From positions 1 through 36,772 of the forward strand of contig CALVOK010000002.1 in assembly GCA_944350275.1 (NCBI GenBank): a stretch of DNA of 36,772 bases. Direction: 5' to 3'. The translations under genes were made by a program, and so were the position numbers. Positions 7,662 to 14,997 of the stretch are shown one piece after another. Source of the DNA: an uncultured Clostridia bacterium. GTDB lineage: Bacteria; Bacillota; Clostridia; Christensenellales; UBA1242. Under the pieces are notes generated by a model. That model was not told where the DNA came from. It was given only the letters and a program-made list of their open reading frames with translations, and did no database searches. How positions within the stretch are numbered: the first letter of the stretch is position 1; every line of letters starts with the position of its first letter.

Positions 7662-7691
7662 TTGCCAAAACACCTCTTTTTATTGTATAAT
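7662..7691 (+). promoter_or_regulatory. Promoter of the amidohydrolase-like gene and tex
   Basis: TTGCCA (7662-7667), 18-bp spacer, TATAAT (7686-7691). The start near 7698 leaves a leader of only about 14 nt that still holds the GGAG site. The -35 abuts the dinB start codon on the other strand. Confidence 0.7.
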
Positions 7692-7711
7692 AGGTTAGTT
7701 TTAGGAGATTT

Positions 7712-8683
7712 ATGCATAGAGAAAGAGAAAAAATAACAATAGGAAAGTTTATAAATTATTATTGTGATGGAATATCTTGTGCTCTCGGCGAGTTTATAAG
7801 GCTCGATAGTGAGAGGGAAGAAAATCTGCAACAACTTTTAAGTGAACAGTTTTTAACTTGTCAGGAGAGCGAGACACTGATTGAATATGCTACTCTCAAG
7901 AATGTCTCGGCAGGTGTTGGCGAACTGAATATCAAGGTGCAAGACTTTGGCATGGGGATAAAAATGCTTGATAGGTATAATTTAAAAGGCAGGGAGATTG
8001 TCTCAGCAAAAAAGTATGGACAAATGCCAACCTCATCCCTTGTTGGCGGGCGGACAATGCTTGATATTGAAAGCCTAGTTGATTACAATCAAAGCACATT
8101 GTCGGAGATTTCTGACTTCTCTGCGAGGGCGGATGTTCCGCTTGCTATAAACCTTTCAAGTGACCTTGAGGAGATAGGCAAAATTGTCAATTTCTACTCA
8201 CTTTCGCCTGCCGAGGTACTTGAGAGTTTTGGTTTTCTTGACAGAGAGTGCTTTGTCTATGGACTTAATTATCTAGACAAAGACGACCAAAAACTGATAA
8301 AAACCTATAATAAAACCTGTGTTTTCTCGCCTCAAGACGACGGAGAGAGGGGAAAAGGTGCAATAAATTTATTTAATTTCATTTATAACCAATTAAAATT
8401 TGGTTTTTCAAGCGGAAAATGTTATAATATAGATATGTTTTTAGAGGGTAAACTTGCCTGCCTTAACACTTCAAACCTTATGCATGAGGGAGGTCTGATA
8501 GGTGTTAAACAAATCTTGGATGCTCTTTCAAAAGAGGGTCATGGCGAGGTTGAAATAGATTTATCTGACGAGGAGAATTTAGAGAATATCCTTGACAGAA
8601 AGGTAAAACTCGAACAAAAATGCATGGAAAGTTTACGCGAAAAGACAAAAGAAATTGCAAGAAAGATAAAGGAGAAAATTTAA
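7712..8683 (+). CDS. Amidohydrolase-fold protein without metal ligands (probable pseudoenzyme)
   Basis: 323 residues. The second half follows the order of TRZ/ATZ-MtaD-type amidohydrolases. L-A-I-N-L-S-S-D-L-E-E-I (144-155) takes the place of the H-V-x-E-T block. F-V-Y-G-L-N-Y-L-D-K-D-D (181-192) takes the place of A-H-C-V-H-L-x-x-x-D. F-G-F-S-S-G-K-C-Y-N-I-D-M-F-L-E-G-K-L-A (230-249) takes the place of L-G-T-D-G-x-x-S-N-N-x-L-D-M-F-E-E-M. Every metal- or substrate-binding His/Asp of those blocks is replaced, and no HxH is found in the N-terminal half. The C-terminal beta domain is replaced by a charged helix (280-323). This is my reading of a distant similarity; a binding or regulatory role is inferred. 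GGAG precedes ATG 7712. Its stop overlaps the tex ATG (TAATG). Confidence 0.6.
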   Translation: MHREREKITIGKFINYYCDGISCALGEFIRLDSEREENLQQLLSEQFLTCQESETLIEYATLKNVSAGVGELNIKVQDFGMGIKMLDRYNLKGREIVSAKKYGQMPTSSLVGGRTMLDIESLVDYNQSTLSEISDFSARADVPLAINLSSDLEEIGKIVNFYSLSPAEVLESFGFLDRECFVYGLNYLDKDDQKLIKTYNKTCVFSPQDDGERGKGAINLFNFIYNQLKFGFSSGKCYNIDMFLEGKLACLNTSNLMHEGGLIGVKQILDALSKEGHGEVEIDLSDEENLENILDRKVKLEQKCMESLREKTKEIARKIKEKI

Positions 8684-10836
8684 TGGATATCAAAACACAA
8701 CTAGCACAAGAATTTGGACTTAAAGAGGAATATAGTCAAAATATTATCAACCTTCTTGACGAGGGCTGTACTATACCGTTTATAGCAAGATATAGAAAGG
8801 AAATGCATGGAACCTGCGACGACCAGACCTTGCGTGCCTTTGCAGATAGACTTAAATATTTAAGAAATTTAAACGATGAAAAGGCAAAAGTTGAAAAGGC
8901 AATAACCGAACAGGGCAAATGGACTGATGAGTTAAAAACCGCACTTGAAAATGCCAAAACCTTGACTGAGGTCGAGGATATTTATAGACCATACAAGCCA
9001 AAACGTAAGACGAGAGCATCAGTTGCTATTGCCAAAGGTCTTGAGGGACTTGCTGACATTTTGCAGGCTCAGTCTAAGAGTTACCAGATAGAAAAAGAGG
9101 CGGAAAAATATCTGACAGACGAGGTCAAATCTGTTGAGGAGGCTTTGCAGGGTGCAAAGGATATTGTCGCTGAGCGAGTTTCAGACGATGCAGAACTAAG
9201 AAAGCAGTTGCGTCAGATTATTGAGGATAAGGCATCTATTGAGTGCGAACTTGTTGAGAATGAAAACAGTGCCACATATGAGACCTATGCAAACTTTAAG
9301 CAGGAGGTAAAATCAATTCCAAGCCACCGCATACTTGCAATCAACCGAGGAGAAAAGGAAAAGTGTCTTAAGGTGAATGTTGTCATTAGCCCAGAACTTA
9401 CCATGGCAGTCATCAACAAACACTTTAAAAAGAACAACCCAAACACCGACAAACTTATGGAGGAGACTCTTGCCGACGCATATGAAAGACTGCTTTTCCC
9501 AGCACTTGAGAGGGAGTGCCGAAACAACCTCACAGACAAGGCAGACGAGCAGGCTATCAAGATGTTTGAAGTCAATTTGAAACCTCTACTTATGGAAGCA
9601 CCACTTAAAAATAACATTATTCTAGGACTTGACCCTGCATACAGGACAGGCTGTAAGATAGCGGTAATTGATAAAAACGGCAACGTGCTTGACACTGCTG
9701 TTGTCTATCCAACTCCACCACAATCAAAGACAGAGGAGTCCATTGAAAAACTCAAAAAACTGATTGAAAAATATAATGTCGACATCATCTCAATAGGCAA
9801 CGGAACGGCATCAAAAGAGGCAGAGATATTTGTAAGCGAACTTATTAAGCACGTCTCTCGTCCTGTAAGTTATGCAGTTGTCAGCGAGGCAGGTGCCTCT
9901 GTTTATTCAGCCTCAAAACTTGGCGCGGAGGAATTCCCTGACTATGATGTATCTCTTCGAAGTGCTGTCTCTATTGCAAGACGACTTCAAGACCCGCTTG
10001 CCGAACTTATCAAGATAGACGTTAAGTCAATAGGTGTCGGGCAATATCAACATGATATGCCTCAAAACAGACTGACCGAAGTGCTAACAGGAGTGGTTGA
10101 GGACTGCGTAAATAGTGTGGGTGTCGACCTTAACACCGCAAGTCCGTCGCTACTTAGTTATGTGTCTGGTCTTAATATGTCGATTGCTAAAAATATTGTC
10201 TCATATAGGGCAAAAGTTAAGGGCATAAAAAACAGAGAAGAACTTTTAAATGTATCAAAACTCGGACCAAAGGCATACGAACAGTGTGCAGGTTTCTTGC
10301 GTGTTGTTGGTGGTGATGAGATACTTGACAACACCGCTGTCCATCCTGAGAGTTATCCAGCAACTCGAAAACTACTCAAACTCTTTGATTTGAGCGAAGA
10401 GGATGTTAAAAATGGCAATATAGCCTCTCTCCCTAAACTTATTGAACTCAAAGGCGAGGAAAAGGTTGCGAACGAGTGCGAAATAGGTGTTCCGACCCTC
10501 AACGATATTGTCAAAGAACTGCTCAAGCCAGGTAGAGATATCCGTGAAAGTATGCCAAAACCTGTGCTAAGAAGTGACGTTATCACCATGGAGGACTTGA
10601 AAGAGGGTATGGTGTTTGACGGAGTGGTAAGAAACGTCGTCGACTTTGGTGCCTTTGTGGATATAGGTGTTCACCAAGACGGACTTGTGCATATCAGCCA
10701 AATATCTGACGCCTTTATAAAACATCCGAGCGAGGTGCTAAAGGTGGGTGACCGAGTAAAAGTCAAAGTGCTTGCTGTTGATGTTGCGAAGAAGAGGATA
10801 TCATTGACGATGAAAGGAATAGAAGAAGAAAAATAA
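8683..10836 (+). CDS. tex: Tex family RNA-binding transcription accessory protein
   Basis: 717 residues, normal for Tex. An N-terminal helical region (I-P-F-I-A-R-Y-R-K-E) leads to a YqgF/RNase H-like domain (I-I-L-G-L-D-P-A-Y-R-T-G-C-K-I-A-V-I-D). Then come S-V-G-V-D-L-N-T-A-S-P-S-L-L, helix-hairpin-helix repeats, and a C-terminal S1 domain starting at about residue 640 (G-M-V-F-D-G-V-V-R-N-V-V-D-F-G-A-F-V-D-I-G). Tex binds nucleic acid and acts in transcription and stress tolerance. Start ATG 8683 overlaps the previous stop, with GGAG 8 nt upstream. The frame itself opens 63 nt earlier without a site. About 150 bp of extremely A-rich, nearly T-free sequence follows the stop, with no terminator I can see. 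Confidence 0.95.
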   Translation: MDIKTQLAQEFGLKEEYSQNIINLLDEGCTIPFIARYRKEMHGTCDDQTLRAFADRLKYLRNLNDEKAKVEKAITEQGKWTDELKTALENAKTLTEVEDIYRPYKPKRKTRASVAIAKGLEGLADILQAQSKSYQIEKEAEKYLTDEVKSVEEALQGAKDIVAERVSDDAELRKQLRQIIEDKASIECELVENENSATYETYANFKQEVKSIPSHRILAINRGEKEKCLKVNVVISPELTMAVINKHFKKNNPNTDKLMEETLADAYERLLFPALERECRNNLTDKADEQAIKMFEVNLKPLLMEAPLKNNIILGLDPAYRTGCKIAVIDKNGNVLDTAVVYPTPPQSKTEESIEKLKKLIEKYNVDIISIGNGTASKEAEIFVSELIKHVSRPVSYAVVSEAGASVYSASKLGAEEFPDYDVSLRSAVSIARRLQDPLAELIKIDVKSIGVGQYQHDMPQNRLTEVLTGVVEDCVNSVGVDLNTASPSLLSYVSGLNMSIAKNIVSYRAKVKGIKNREELLNVSKLGPKAYEQCAGFLRVVGGDEILDNTAVHPESYPATRKLLKLFDLSEEDVKNGNIASLPKLIELKGEEKVANECEIGVPTLNDIVKELLKPGRDIRESMPKPVLRSDVITMEDLKEGMVFDGVVRNVVDFGAFVDIGVHQDGLVHISQISDAFIKHPSEVLKVGDRVKVKVLAVDVAKKRISLTMKGIEEEK

Positions 10837-10984
10837 GAAATAAAAAATAAAAAAGAAAAGTTCATAAGGACAATAAAGTAAATAAGAAAGAAAAAAGAAA
10901 GGTTCATAGAGAAATAAAATAAAAAAGTGAAAGGCAAAAGGTAAAATTACTAAAAACAATACTATAAAAAGAAGAGGTTTAAAC

Positions 10985-11713
10985 GTGAGAGACATTGAAG
11001 AGATAAAAAAAGATTATCAAAAGGTTATAGACTATAAAAACTTTGTGAGTGATTTCCGTAATAACGAAGATAAACAAAAAGAAAGACTAGAGTTTTTGAC
11101 CAAGGCAAAGGAGGTTTCCGAACGTCTTGCCTGGCTTAATAAACAGTACAATAGATTTGTCTACTATTCGCGTTTTGATAACTTTGATGAGGAGGATAGA
11201 AAAACTCTAAACGACTTCAACGACCAAATCAATAAAATTGTCAAAGAGGAGGGCGAGTTTATCTTTTTAACTCCTGTCAATTATGACCTATACAATAATA
11301 TAACCGCTGACGCACATTTTGATTATGTCCACCTAAAAATGACAATTGTCGACATTTTAAATATGAAAAACAAGGTTATCTCTTCTCTTTATAATAATTT
11401 TACCGACAGTTTAAATACACAAAGGGCGATGGGCGAGGCAATTATAAACCTTACAATAAGTAAAGAGGAGTTAAATTCTCCAATAAATAAGTCAACCTAT
11501 ACGTTTAACACTCAAGGTATATTAGGAGTTTTAGAAAATATCTCGGCATATCTAAAACTTGAACTTGCCTTGACAACATTTTTCGTAGACAAAACCGAGC
11601 ATTCGCCAGAACTTGCCTTGAATGCAGTCCGCTCTATGCAGGGCAGGGCAAATACCTCAGATAAAATATACCTAGAGATTATCCTTGCACTATTAAATGC
11701 AGACAAAAAGTGA
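10985..11713 (+). CDS. Hypothetical protein, 242 aa, predicted helical
   Basis: Start is a GTG at 10985 with AGAGG about 9 nt upstream; no better in-frame start is nearby. The product is charged and mostly helical. Residues 1-60 look coiled-coil-like, a more hydrophobic helical pair lies around 175-205 (G-V-L-E-N-I-S-A-Y-L-K-L-E-L-A-L), and the end is L-L-N-A-D-K-K. No signal peptide, membrane segment or catalytic motif. It is separated from tex by 148 bp of A-rich sequence holding two GTTCATA words. Unrecognised. Confidence 0.75.
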   Translation: MRDIEEIKKDYQKVIDYKNFVSDFRNNEDKQKERLEFLTKAKEVSERLAWLNKQYNRFVYYSRFDNFDEEDRKTLNDFNDQINKIVKEEGEFIFLTPVNYDLYNNITADAHFDYVHLKMTIVDILNMKNKVISSLYNNFTDSLNTQRAMGEAIINLTISKEELNSPINKSTYTFNTQGILGVLENISAYLKLELALTTFFVDKTEHSPELALNAVRSMQGRANTSDKIYLEIILALLNADKK

Positions 11714-11804
11714 AATAAAAAAGAAAAAAGAAAAAATTGTAAATAAAGAAAAAGATAAGATTTTTATATTAAACATTAAAAGCAACAAATATTTTGCAGG
11801 GTTA

Positions 11805-11833
11805 TTGACTTTGCAATGTGTTTGTGTTATAAT
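11805..11833 (+). promoter_or_regulatory. Strong promoter with extended -10
   Basis: TTGACT (11805-11810), 17-bp spacer, TGTTATAAT with the hexamer at 11828-11833. The start near 11840 leaves a leader of about 16 nt before ATG 11856. Confidence 0.85.
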
Positions 11834-11855
11834 AAAAACATCATAAGGAGGAGTT

Positions 11856-12407
11856 ATGAGAATAGAAAATATGCAAAAATATGTATATGATTTGCTCGCA
11901 AAGGGTGGAGAACCTAGATTTTACAAAAAATATGCTCGAGTAGAGGCTGAGAAAGGTGTGCCTGGCGAGAAAATCACAACCGTTATGAAAGACGGTCACG
12001 TTGAAGTGTCTGACGTTGTAGTTAAGGCAGACGAAAACGGCAATGCCGACTGGATTGTAACAAACCCAGATGGTGAAAGGTATGCAGTACCTCATGAAAA
12101 ATTCATCAAAAGATATGAACTTGAGGTCGGTGCAGACGGTAAACACGCACCAAAAGGGTCACCTATTGAAGCAATAGAGGTACCAGAAGAAATTACATTT
12201 GATGTACCATGGGGAGAAAATGGTGCACTTGTACCTATGACAATCAAAGAAGGTGGTTATTTAAACATAACTGATTTGAGTGATATCTATGGTATTCAAA
12301 AGGATGAATTTGCAAATACCTATGCTAGATGTAATGAAAAGGGAATTTTTGAAGATAAAGACCTCAGAATTGCATTTGAACAAGAGCAAGAGGAAGAGAA
12401 AGAGTAA
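11856..12407 (+). CDS. Hypothetical protein with a PGDYG-like segment
   Basis: 183 residues, with AAGGAGGAG 4 nt before ATG 11856 and a strong promoter close by, so probably well expressed. Residues about 55-85 (A-D-W-I-V-T-N-P-D-G-E-R-Y-A-V-P-H-E-K-F-I-K-R-Y) resemble the small PGDYG-type fold, in which a W-I-V-x-N-P-D-G-E-x-Y-x-V strand pair is followed by F-x-x-x-Y. The second half (D-V-P-W-G-E-N-G-A-L-V-P-M-T-I-K-E-G-G-Y-L-N-I) may be a related repeat. The C-terminus is Glu-rich (E-Q-E-Q-E-E-E-K-E). No membrane segment. The family call is tentative, the function unknown. Confidence 0.75.
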   Translation: MRIENMQKYVYDLLAKGGEPRFYKKYARVEAEKGVPGEKITTVMKDGHVEVSDVVVKADENGNADWIVTNPDGERYAVPHEKFIKRYELEVGADGKHAPKGSPIEAIEVPEEITFDVPWGENGALVPMTIKEGGYLNITDLSDIYGIQKDEFANTYARCNEKGIFEDKDLRIAFEQEQEEEKE

Positions 12408-12488
12408 ATTTTATGAGAATAGTTTTATTTTAAATTGATATAAAAATTTATGATTTCAAGAAAAAATAAAAATGCTAAAGGAGCAAAA

Positions 12489-13067
12489 ATGGGAAATCTT
12501 AAAAATAACAGCAAAATTTATAACTTTGTAGACGGCAAAAAACTTAAAGCAATTGGCCTTGGCGGATTGGCTGTTCTGCCTATCCTCACCGCTGTTGCTG
12601 GAGTGGCAATGTGGGCAATAACTAACGACAACCTAGCAGAATATGACCGTCATGCTGAGGACTACAATTACACGAGCGGAATTTTAGATTTTGTGGAAGA
12701 AAACAAGGACAAAGAGCAACTTTACAGCCAAGACAGTGAGGACAATGTCGTTTTAAGCAAAAACGACTGGACAAGAATTAAAAACCTCTATGAACACTAT
12801 ATTGTTGAGTCACAAGAGGAGTGCGATGCTGGTATTATTTCACGACAAGAGTTAAATCAGCGAGAACAAGAATTCATATCACAGTTTCGAGAGGCACTCT
12901 CAGAGCAGGACTTTGTATCCATTGTTGCAGGTGAGGGAATTGTAAAATCAAACCAAACAAATTTGGCTCTTAGACCTGCTGGGATTGCTATGACCGTGGT
13001 GGCAGGTACAGTTTTCACCTTGGCAGAACTTGCATATTTTGCTATTTCTTCTGATGAAAAGTTATAA
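12489..13067 (+). CDS. Hypothetical protein with two membrane segments
   Basis: Start ATG 12489 has AAAGGAG 5 nt upstream; an earlier in-frame ATG (12450) has no ribosome site. 192 residues. A basic N-terminus is followed by a membrane segment at about 22-44 (L-G-G-L-A-V-L-P-I-L-T-A-V-A-G-V-A-M-W-A-I), a loop of about 120 residues rich in Glu, Asp and Gln, and a second segment near 164-185 (G-I-A-M-T-V-V-A-G-T-V-F-T-L-A-E-L-A-Y-F-A-I). The basic N-terminus predicts an external loop, but this is uncertain. It lies 81 bp after the PGDYG-like gene with no clear promoter between, so may share its transcript. Unrecognised. Confidence 0.78.
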   Translation: MGNLKNNSKIYNFVDGKKLKAIGLGGLAVLPILTAVAGVAMWAITNDNLAEYDRHAEDYNYTSGILDFVEENKDKEQLYSQDSEDNVVLSKNDWTRIKNLYEHYIVESQEECDAGIISRQELNQREQEFISQFREALSEQDFVSIVAGEGIVKSNQTNLALRPAGIAMTVVAGTVFTLAELAYFAISSDEKL

Positions 13068-13100
13068 AGTAAGATTTTAGTAAAATTATTTATATCAATT

Positions 13101-13242
13101 TTCGACGAATTATATCAATTCTCGACAAATTTCGACAAATTATATTGAAAACGAAAATTAATTACAATAATTCTCGACAAATCTCGACAAAATATATTAA
13201 AAATTTAAATTAAAAGATATTCTCTTGACAAATTTCGACATT
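13101..13242. repeat. Array of 10-bp TTCGACAAAT / CTCGACAAAT repeats
   Basis: The decamer YTCGACAAAT and close variants start at 13101, 13121, 13131, 13173, 13183, 13223 and 13233. Neighbours are spaced 10 bp and groups about 40 bp, so all fall roughly on one face of the helix. The last pair (13223 and 13233) overlaps and follows the -35 of the promoter for the 13270 gene. The same element appears in reverse orientation at 26501-26611. It fills the gap between the 12489 and 13270 genes. Confidence 0.75.
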
Positions 13243-13254
13243 ATTTTGTATAAT
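13225..13254 (+). promoter_or_regulatory. Promoter of the 13270 gene
   Basis: TTGACA (13225-13230), 18-bp spacer, TATAAT (13249-13254). The start near 13261 leaves a leader of about 10 nt. The -35 is itself part of a diverged TCGACA decamer (CTTGACAAAT), so the repeat array may be its operator. Confidence 0.75.
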
Positions 13255-13269
13255 GTTTAAAGGGACAAT

Positions 13270-13599
13270 ATGAGCACAACAAAAGAAGAACTTGAAAAAC
13301 TTAATTATGAATGCATCTTAATATCAATTCTTGTTGAGAATGAAGATGTAAAAACAAAGATGAAAAATAGTGGTCTAAGGCTTGAGAACTTATCTTGTTT
13401 TTGTGATAGACTTGATAAGATAAACGACTATTATAATTCTCAGTCAGAGCAAGAAGATATTGAGAAAGACCAAGAGGGTGACCTAAAAGATTATATTTCT
13501 CGCAAGGCACAAAGCGGAGATATGAAAAAGGACCTAGCAGGTATGCTACCCGAAATATATAGGTCGATTGACGAGGCATTGTCAAATAGGGAGAGGTAA
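13270..13599 (+). CDS. Hypothetical small acidic protein, 109 aa
   Basis: ATG 13270 with AAAGGG a few nt upstream. The product is charged and helical, with two Cys close together (L-S-C-F-C-D). An acidic middle (S-E-Q-E-D-I-E-K-D-Q-E-G-D) is followed by a C-terminal amphipathic helix (L-P-E-I-Y-R-S-I-D-E-A-L-S). No membrane segment. It has its own promoter and a terminator at 13605-13639, so it is a single-gene unit next to the decamer array. Unrecognised. Confidence 0.7.
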   Translation: MSTTKEELEKLNYECILISILVENEDVKTKMKNSGLRLENLSCFCDRLDKINDYYNSQSEQEDIEKDQEGDLKDYISRKAQSGDMKKDLAGMLPEIYRSIDEALSNRER

Positions 13600-13604
13600 A
13601 AATT

Positions 13605-13639
13605 ACACATTGAAAGAGACACTTTTGATGTGTTTTTTT
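13605..13639 (+). terminator. Terminator of the 13270 gene
   Basis: A 12-bp stem (ACACATTGAAAG with CTTTTGATGTGT, G-U pairs included), a 5-nt loop, then T7. It starts 5 nt after the stop codon. Confidence 0.85.
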
Positions 13640-13757
13640 GTTAAAGGTTTTGAGTTTATTTAGAGTGGCAAGCAAAGAATAACAAAAGTTTATCTGCCAA
13701 AATTCTTGCTATTTTTTGATAAAAGTGGTTTAAATAAATGGAAATAAAAGTTAAATA

Positions 13758-13799
13758 TGTTATAATGATAGTGTATTAATATGTTGCAACATATTAATA
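13758..13799 (+). promoter_or_regulatory. Promoter and perfect 26-bp operator palindrome of mcsA-mcsB-clpC
   Basis: An extended -10 (TGTTATAAT, hexamer 13761-13766) with a poor -35 predicts a start at about 13773. From 13774 to 13799 runs a perfect inverted repeat: TATTAATATGTTG followed by its exact complement. It sits at +1 to +26, where a bound repressor would block transcription. It is neither the CtsR site (tandem GTCAAA heptads) nor CIRCE (TTAGCACTC/GAGTGCTAA). As RNA it would form a 5' hairpin upstream of the ribosome site. The cognate regulator is not identified. Confidence 0.7.
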
Positions 13800-13834
13800 T
13801 GTTTGTCAAATTCTTAAATTTTAAAAGGGAATAT

Positions 13835-14002
13835 ATGAATAAATGTCCATATTGCAACACCACATACAACGAAATCTTGCAGACAGGGTTTGTGGGTTGC
13901 GCACACTGTTATGAGGAGATAGAACCACTAAAAGAGGCGGTCGAGAAGATGTACAATGGCAAAAAACACAAGGGTAAGAGGGTGAAAAATGGAAATATTT
14001 GA
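13835..14002 (+). CDS. mcsA: Mini-McsA: single zinc module of the McsB activator
   Basis: 55 residues from ATG 13835, preceded by AAAAGGGA; the frame extends 18 codons upstream without a site and across the operator. Residues 3-26 (K-C-P-Y-C at Cys4/Cys7 and G-C-A-H-C-Y at Cys22/Cys25) match the second zinc-binding module of McsA, including the following L-x-x-x-x-x-x-M-Y-N-G-x-x-x-H-x-G-K. Ordinary McsA is roughly 170-185 residues, with a first zinc module, this one and a C-terminal UVR domain. Here only the second remains. It overlaps mcsB by 14 bp, so the pair is coupled. In Bacillus McsA binds and activates McsB; whether one module suffices is open. Confidence 0.75.
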   Translation: MNKCPYCNTTYNEILQTGFVGCAHCYEEIEPLKEAVEKMYNGKKHKGKRVKNGNI

Positions 14003-14996
14003 CAGTATTGCCATAACCTCTCGAATAAGACTTGCGAGAAATGTTGAGGGGTTAAATTTCTTTACCAAACTTCAAAGTGATATTGACGCACAGTATATCA
14101 CAGGCTCAGTCATGAGAACACTTGAAAAGTTTGACTCATTCAACTTTTTTTCGCTCAAAGACCTCTCACTTAATGAGTGCAACGCTCTTTTTGAGCAACA
14201 TCTAATAAGCAAGGAACTCATTGAAAATAAGGACATCTCCTCAGTTGCAATCAGCGAGGATGAGAAGATAATTGTTATGATAAATGAGGAGGACCATATC
14301 AGAGAACAGTGTCTTGAGCAGGGTTTTAATCTATACAAACCATACAGGCGGATAAACGAGATAGATGACGAAATTCTTGCAAGTATGCCAATTGCTTTTG
14401 ATAGAGACCTCGGTTTTATTACAGCAAGTCCGTCAAATCTTGGAACAGGTATGAGGGCATCGGTCATGTGTTTTTTGCCTGCCTGCCAACTCAGTGGGAA
14501 CATGGAGGATATACTTCAAAGGGCAAAGGATAGCGGTCTGACAGTGCGTGGAATTTATGGCGAGGGCAGTAAGGCGCTAGGACACTTTTACCAAATTTCA
14601 AATCAAGGCTCGCTTGGGATGAGCGAGGATGAGATAATTGACAAGGTCAGCGAGTTTATCTATGCTCTTTGTCAGCAGGAAAGAGATTTAAGAGAGGTAC
14701 TACTCGAGAAAAACTATGATTTATACAAAGATAAGTGCCTGCGTGCATATGGCACATTGCTCTATTCTCACATTTTAGAGGAAGAGGAGATGATAGAACT
14801 TCTATCTCTTGTCAAACTAGGCTCAGTACTCGGCTTTTTAGATATAACAAACGAGCAGAAATTTCAAAAATTATACTATCAGGGCATGAGTGCAAACTTG
14901 AAAGAAGTTTTTGATTTTTCTGATAAAAAAGAGGAAAATATTGTCAGAGCAGAGTATATATCTACCAAGATAAAAGAACTCACAAAGGAGGTGTAA
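13989..14996 (+). CDS. mcsB: Protein arginine kinase McsB
   Basis: 335 residues, a little shorter than the usual 350-365. The phosphagen-kinase fold is clear: S-R-I-R-L-A-R (11-17), N-E-E-D-H (99-103), D-R-D-L-G-F-I-T-A-S-P-S-N-L-G-T-G-M-R (138-156), and R-G-I-Y-G-E-G-S-K-A-L-G-H-F-Y-Q-I-S-N-Q (187-206). McsB phosphorylates arginines on aggregated or regulatory proteins and marks them for ClpC-ClpP. The odd point is residue 147, Ser, where the family has the reactive Cys of T-A-C-P-T-N. The C-terminus retains V-R-A-E-Y-I-S near the phosphoarginine-binding region. It overlaps mini-McsA upstream and stops 1 nt before clpC. GTG-free start ATG 13989 has GGGTG within the mcsA end as ribosome site. 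Confidence 0.93.
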   Translation: MEIFDSIAITSRIRLARNVEGLNFFTKLQSDIDAQYITGSVMRTLEKFDSFNFFSLKDLSLNECNALFEQHLISKELIENKDISSVAISEDEKIIVMINEEDHIREQCLEQGFNLYKPYRRINEIDDEILASMPIAFDRDLGFITASPSNLGTGMRASVMCFLPACQLSGNMEDILQRAKDSGLTVRGIYGEGSKALGHFYQISNQGSLGMSEDEIIDKVSEFIYALCQQERDLREVLLEKNYDLYKDKCLRAYGTLLYSHILEEEEMIELLSLVKLGSVLGFLDITNEQKFQKLYYQGMSANLKEVFDFSDKKEENIVRAEYISTKIKELTKEV

Positions 14997-14997
14997 T

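Noticed and set aside
7672..7691. Promoter hexamers for dinB on the minus strand
   Set aside because: TATTAT/TATACA-like words exist, but no acceptable -35 at proper spacing could be found.
8620..8682. Upstream extension of tex
   Set aside because: The extra codons lie inside the preceding gene and lack a ribosome site, while ATG 8683 has GGAG and the TAATG overlap.
13761..13799. Attachment site or transposon end
   Set aside because: No integrase, transposase or target duplication anywhere in the window; position at the promoter start favours an operator.
13801..13815. CtsR site near GTTTGTCAAATTC
   Set aside because: Only one GTCAAA half is present; CtsR needs a tandem heptad pair.
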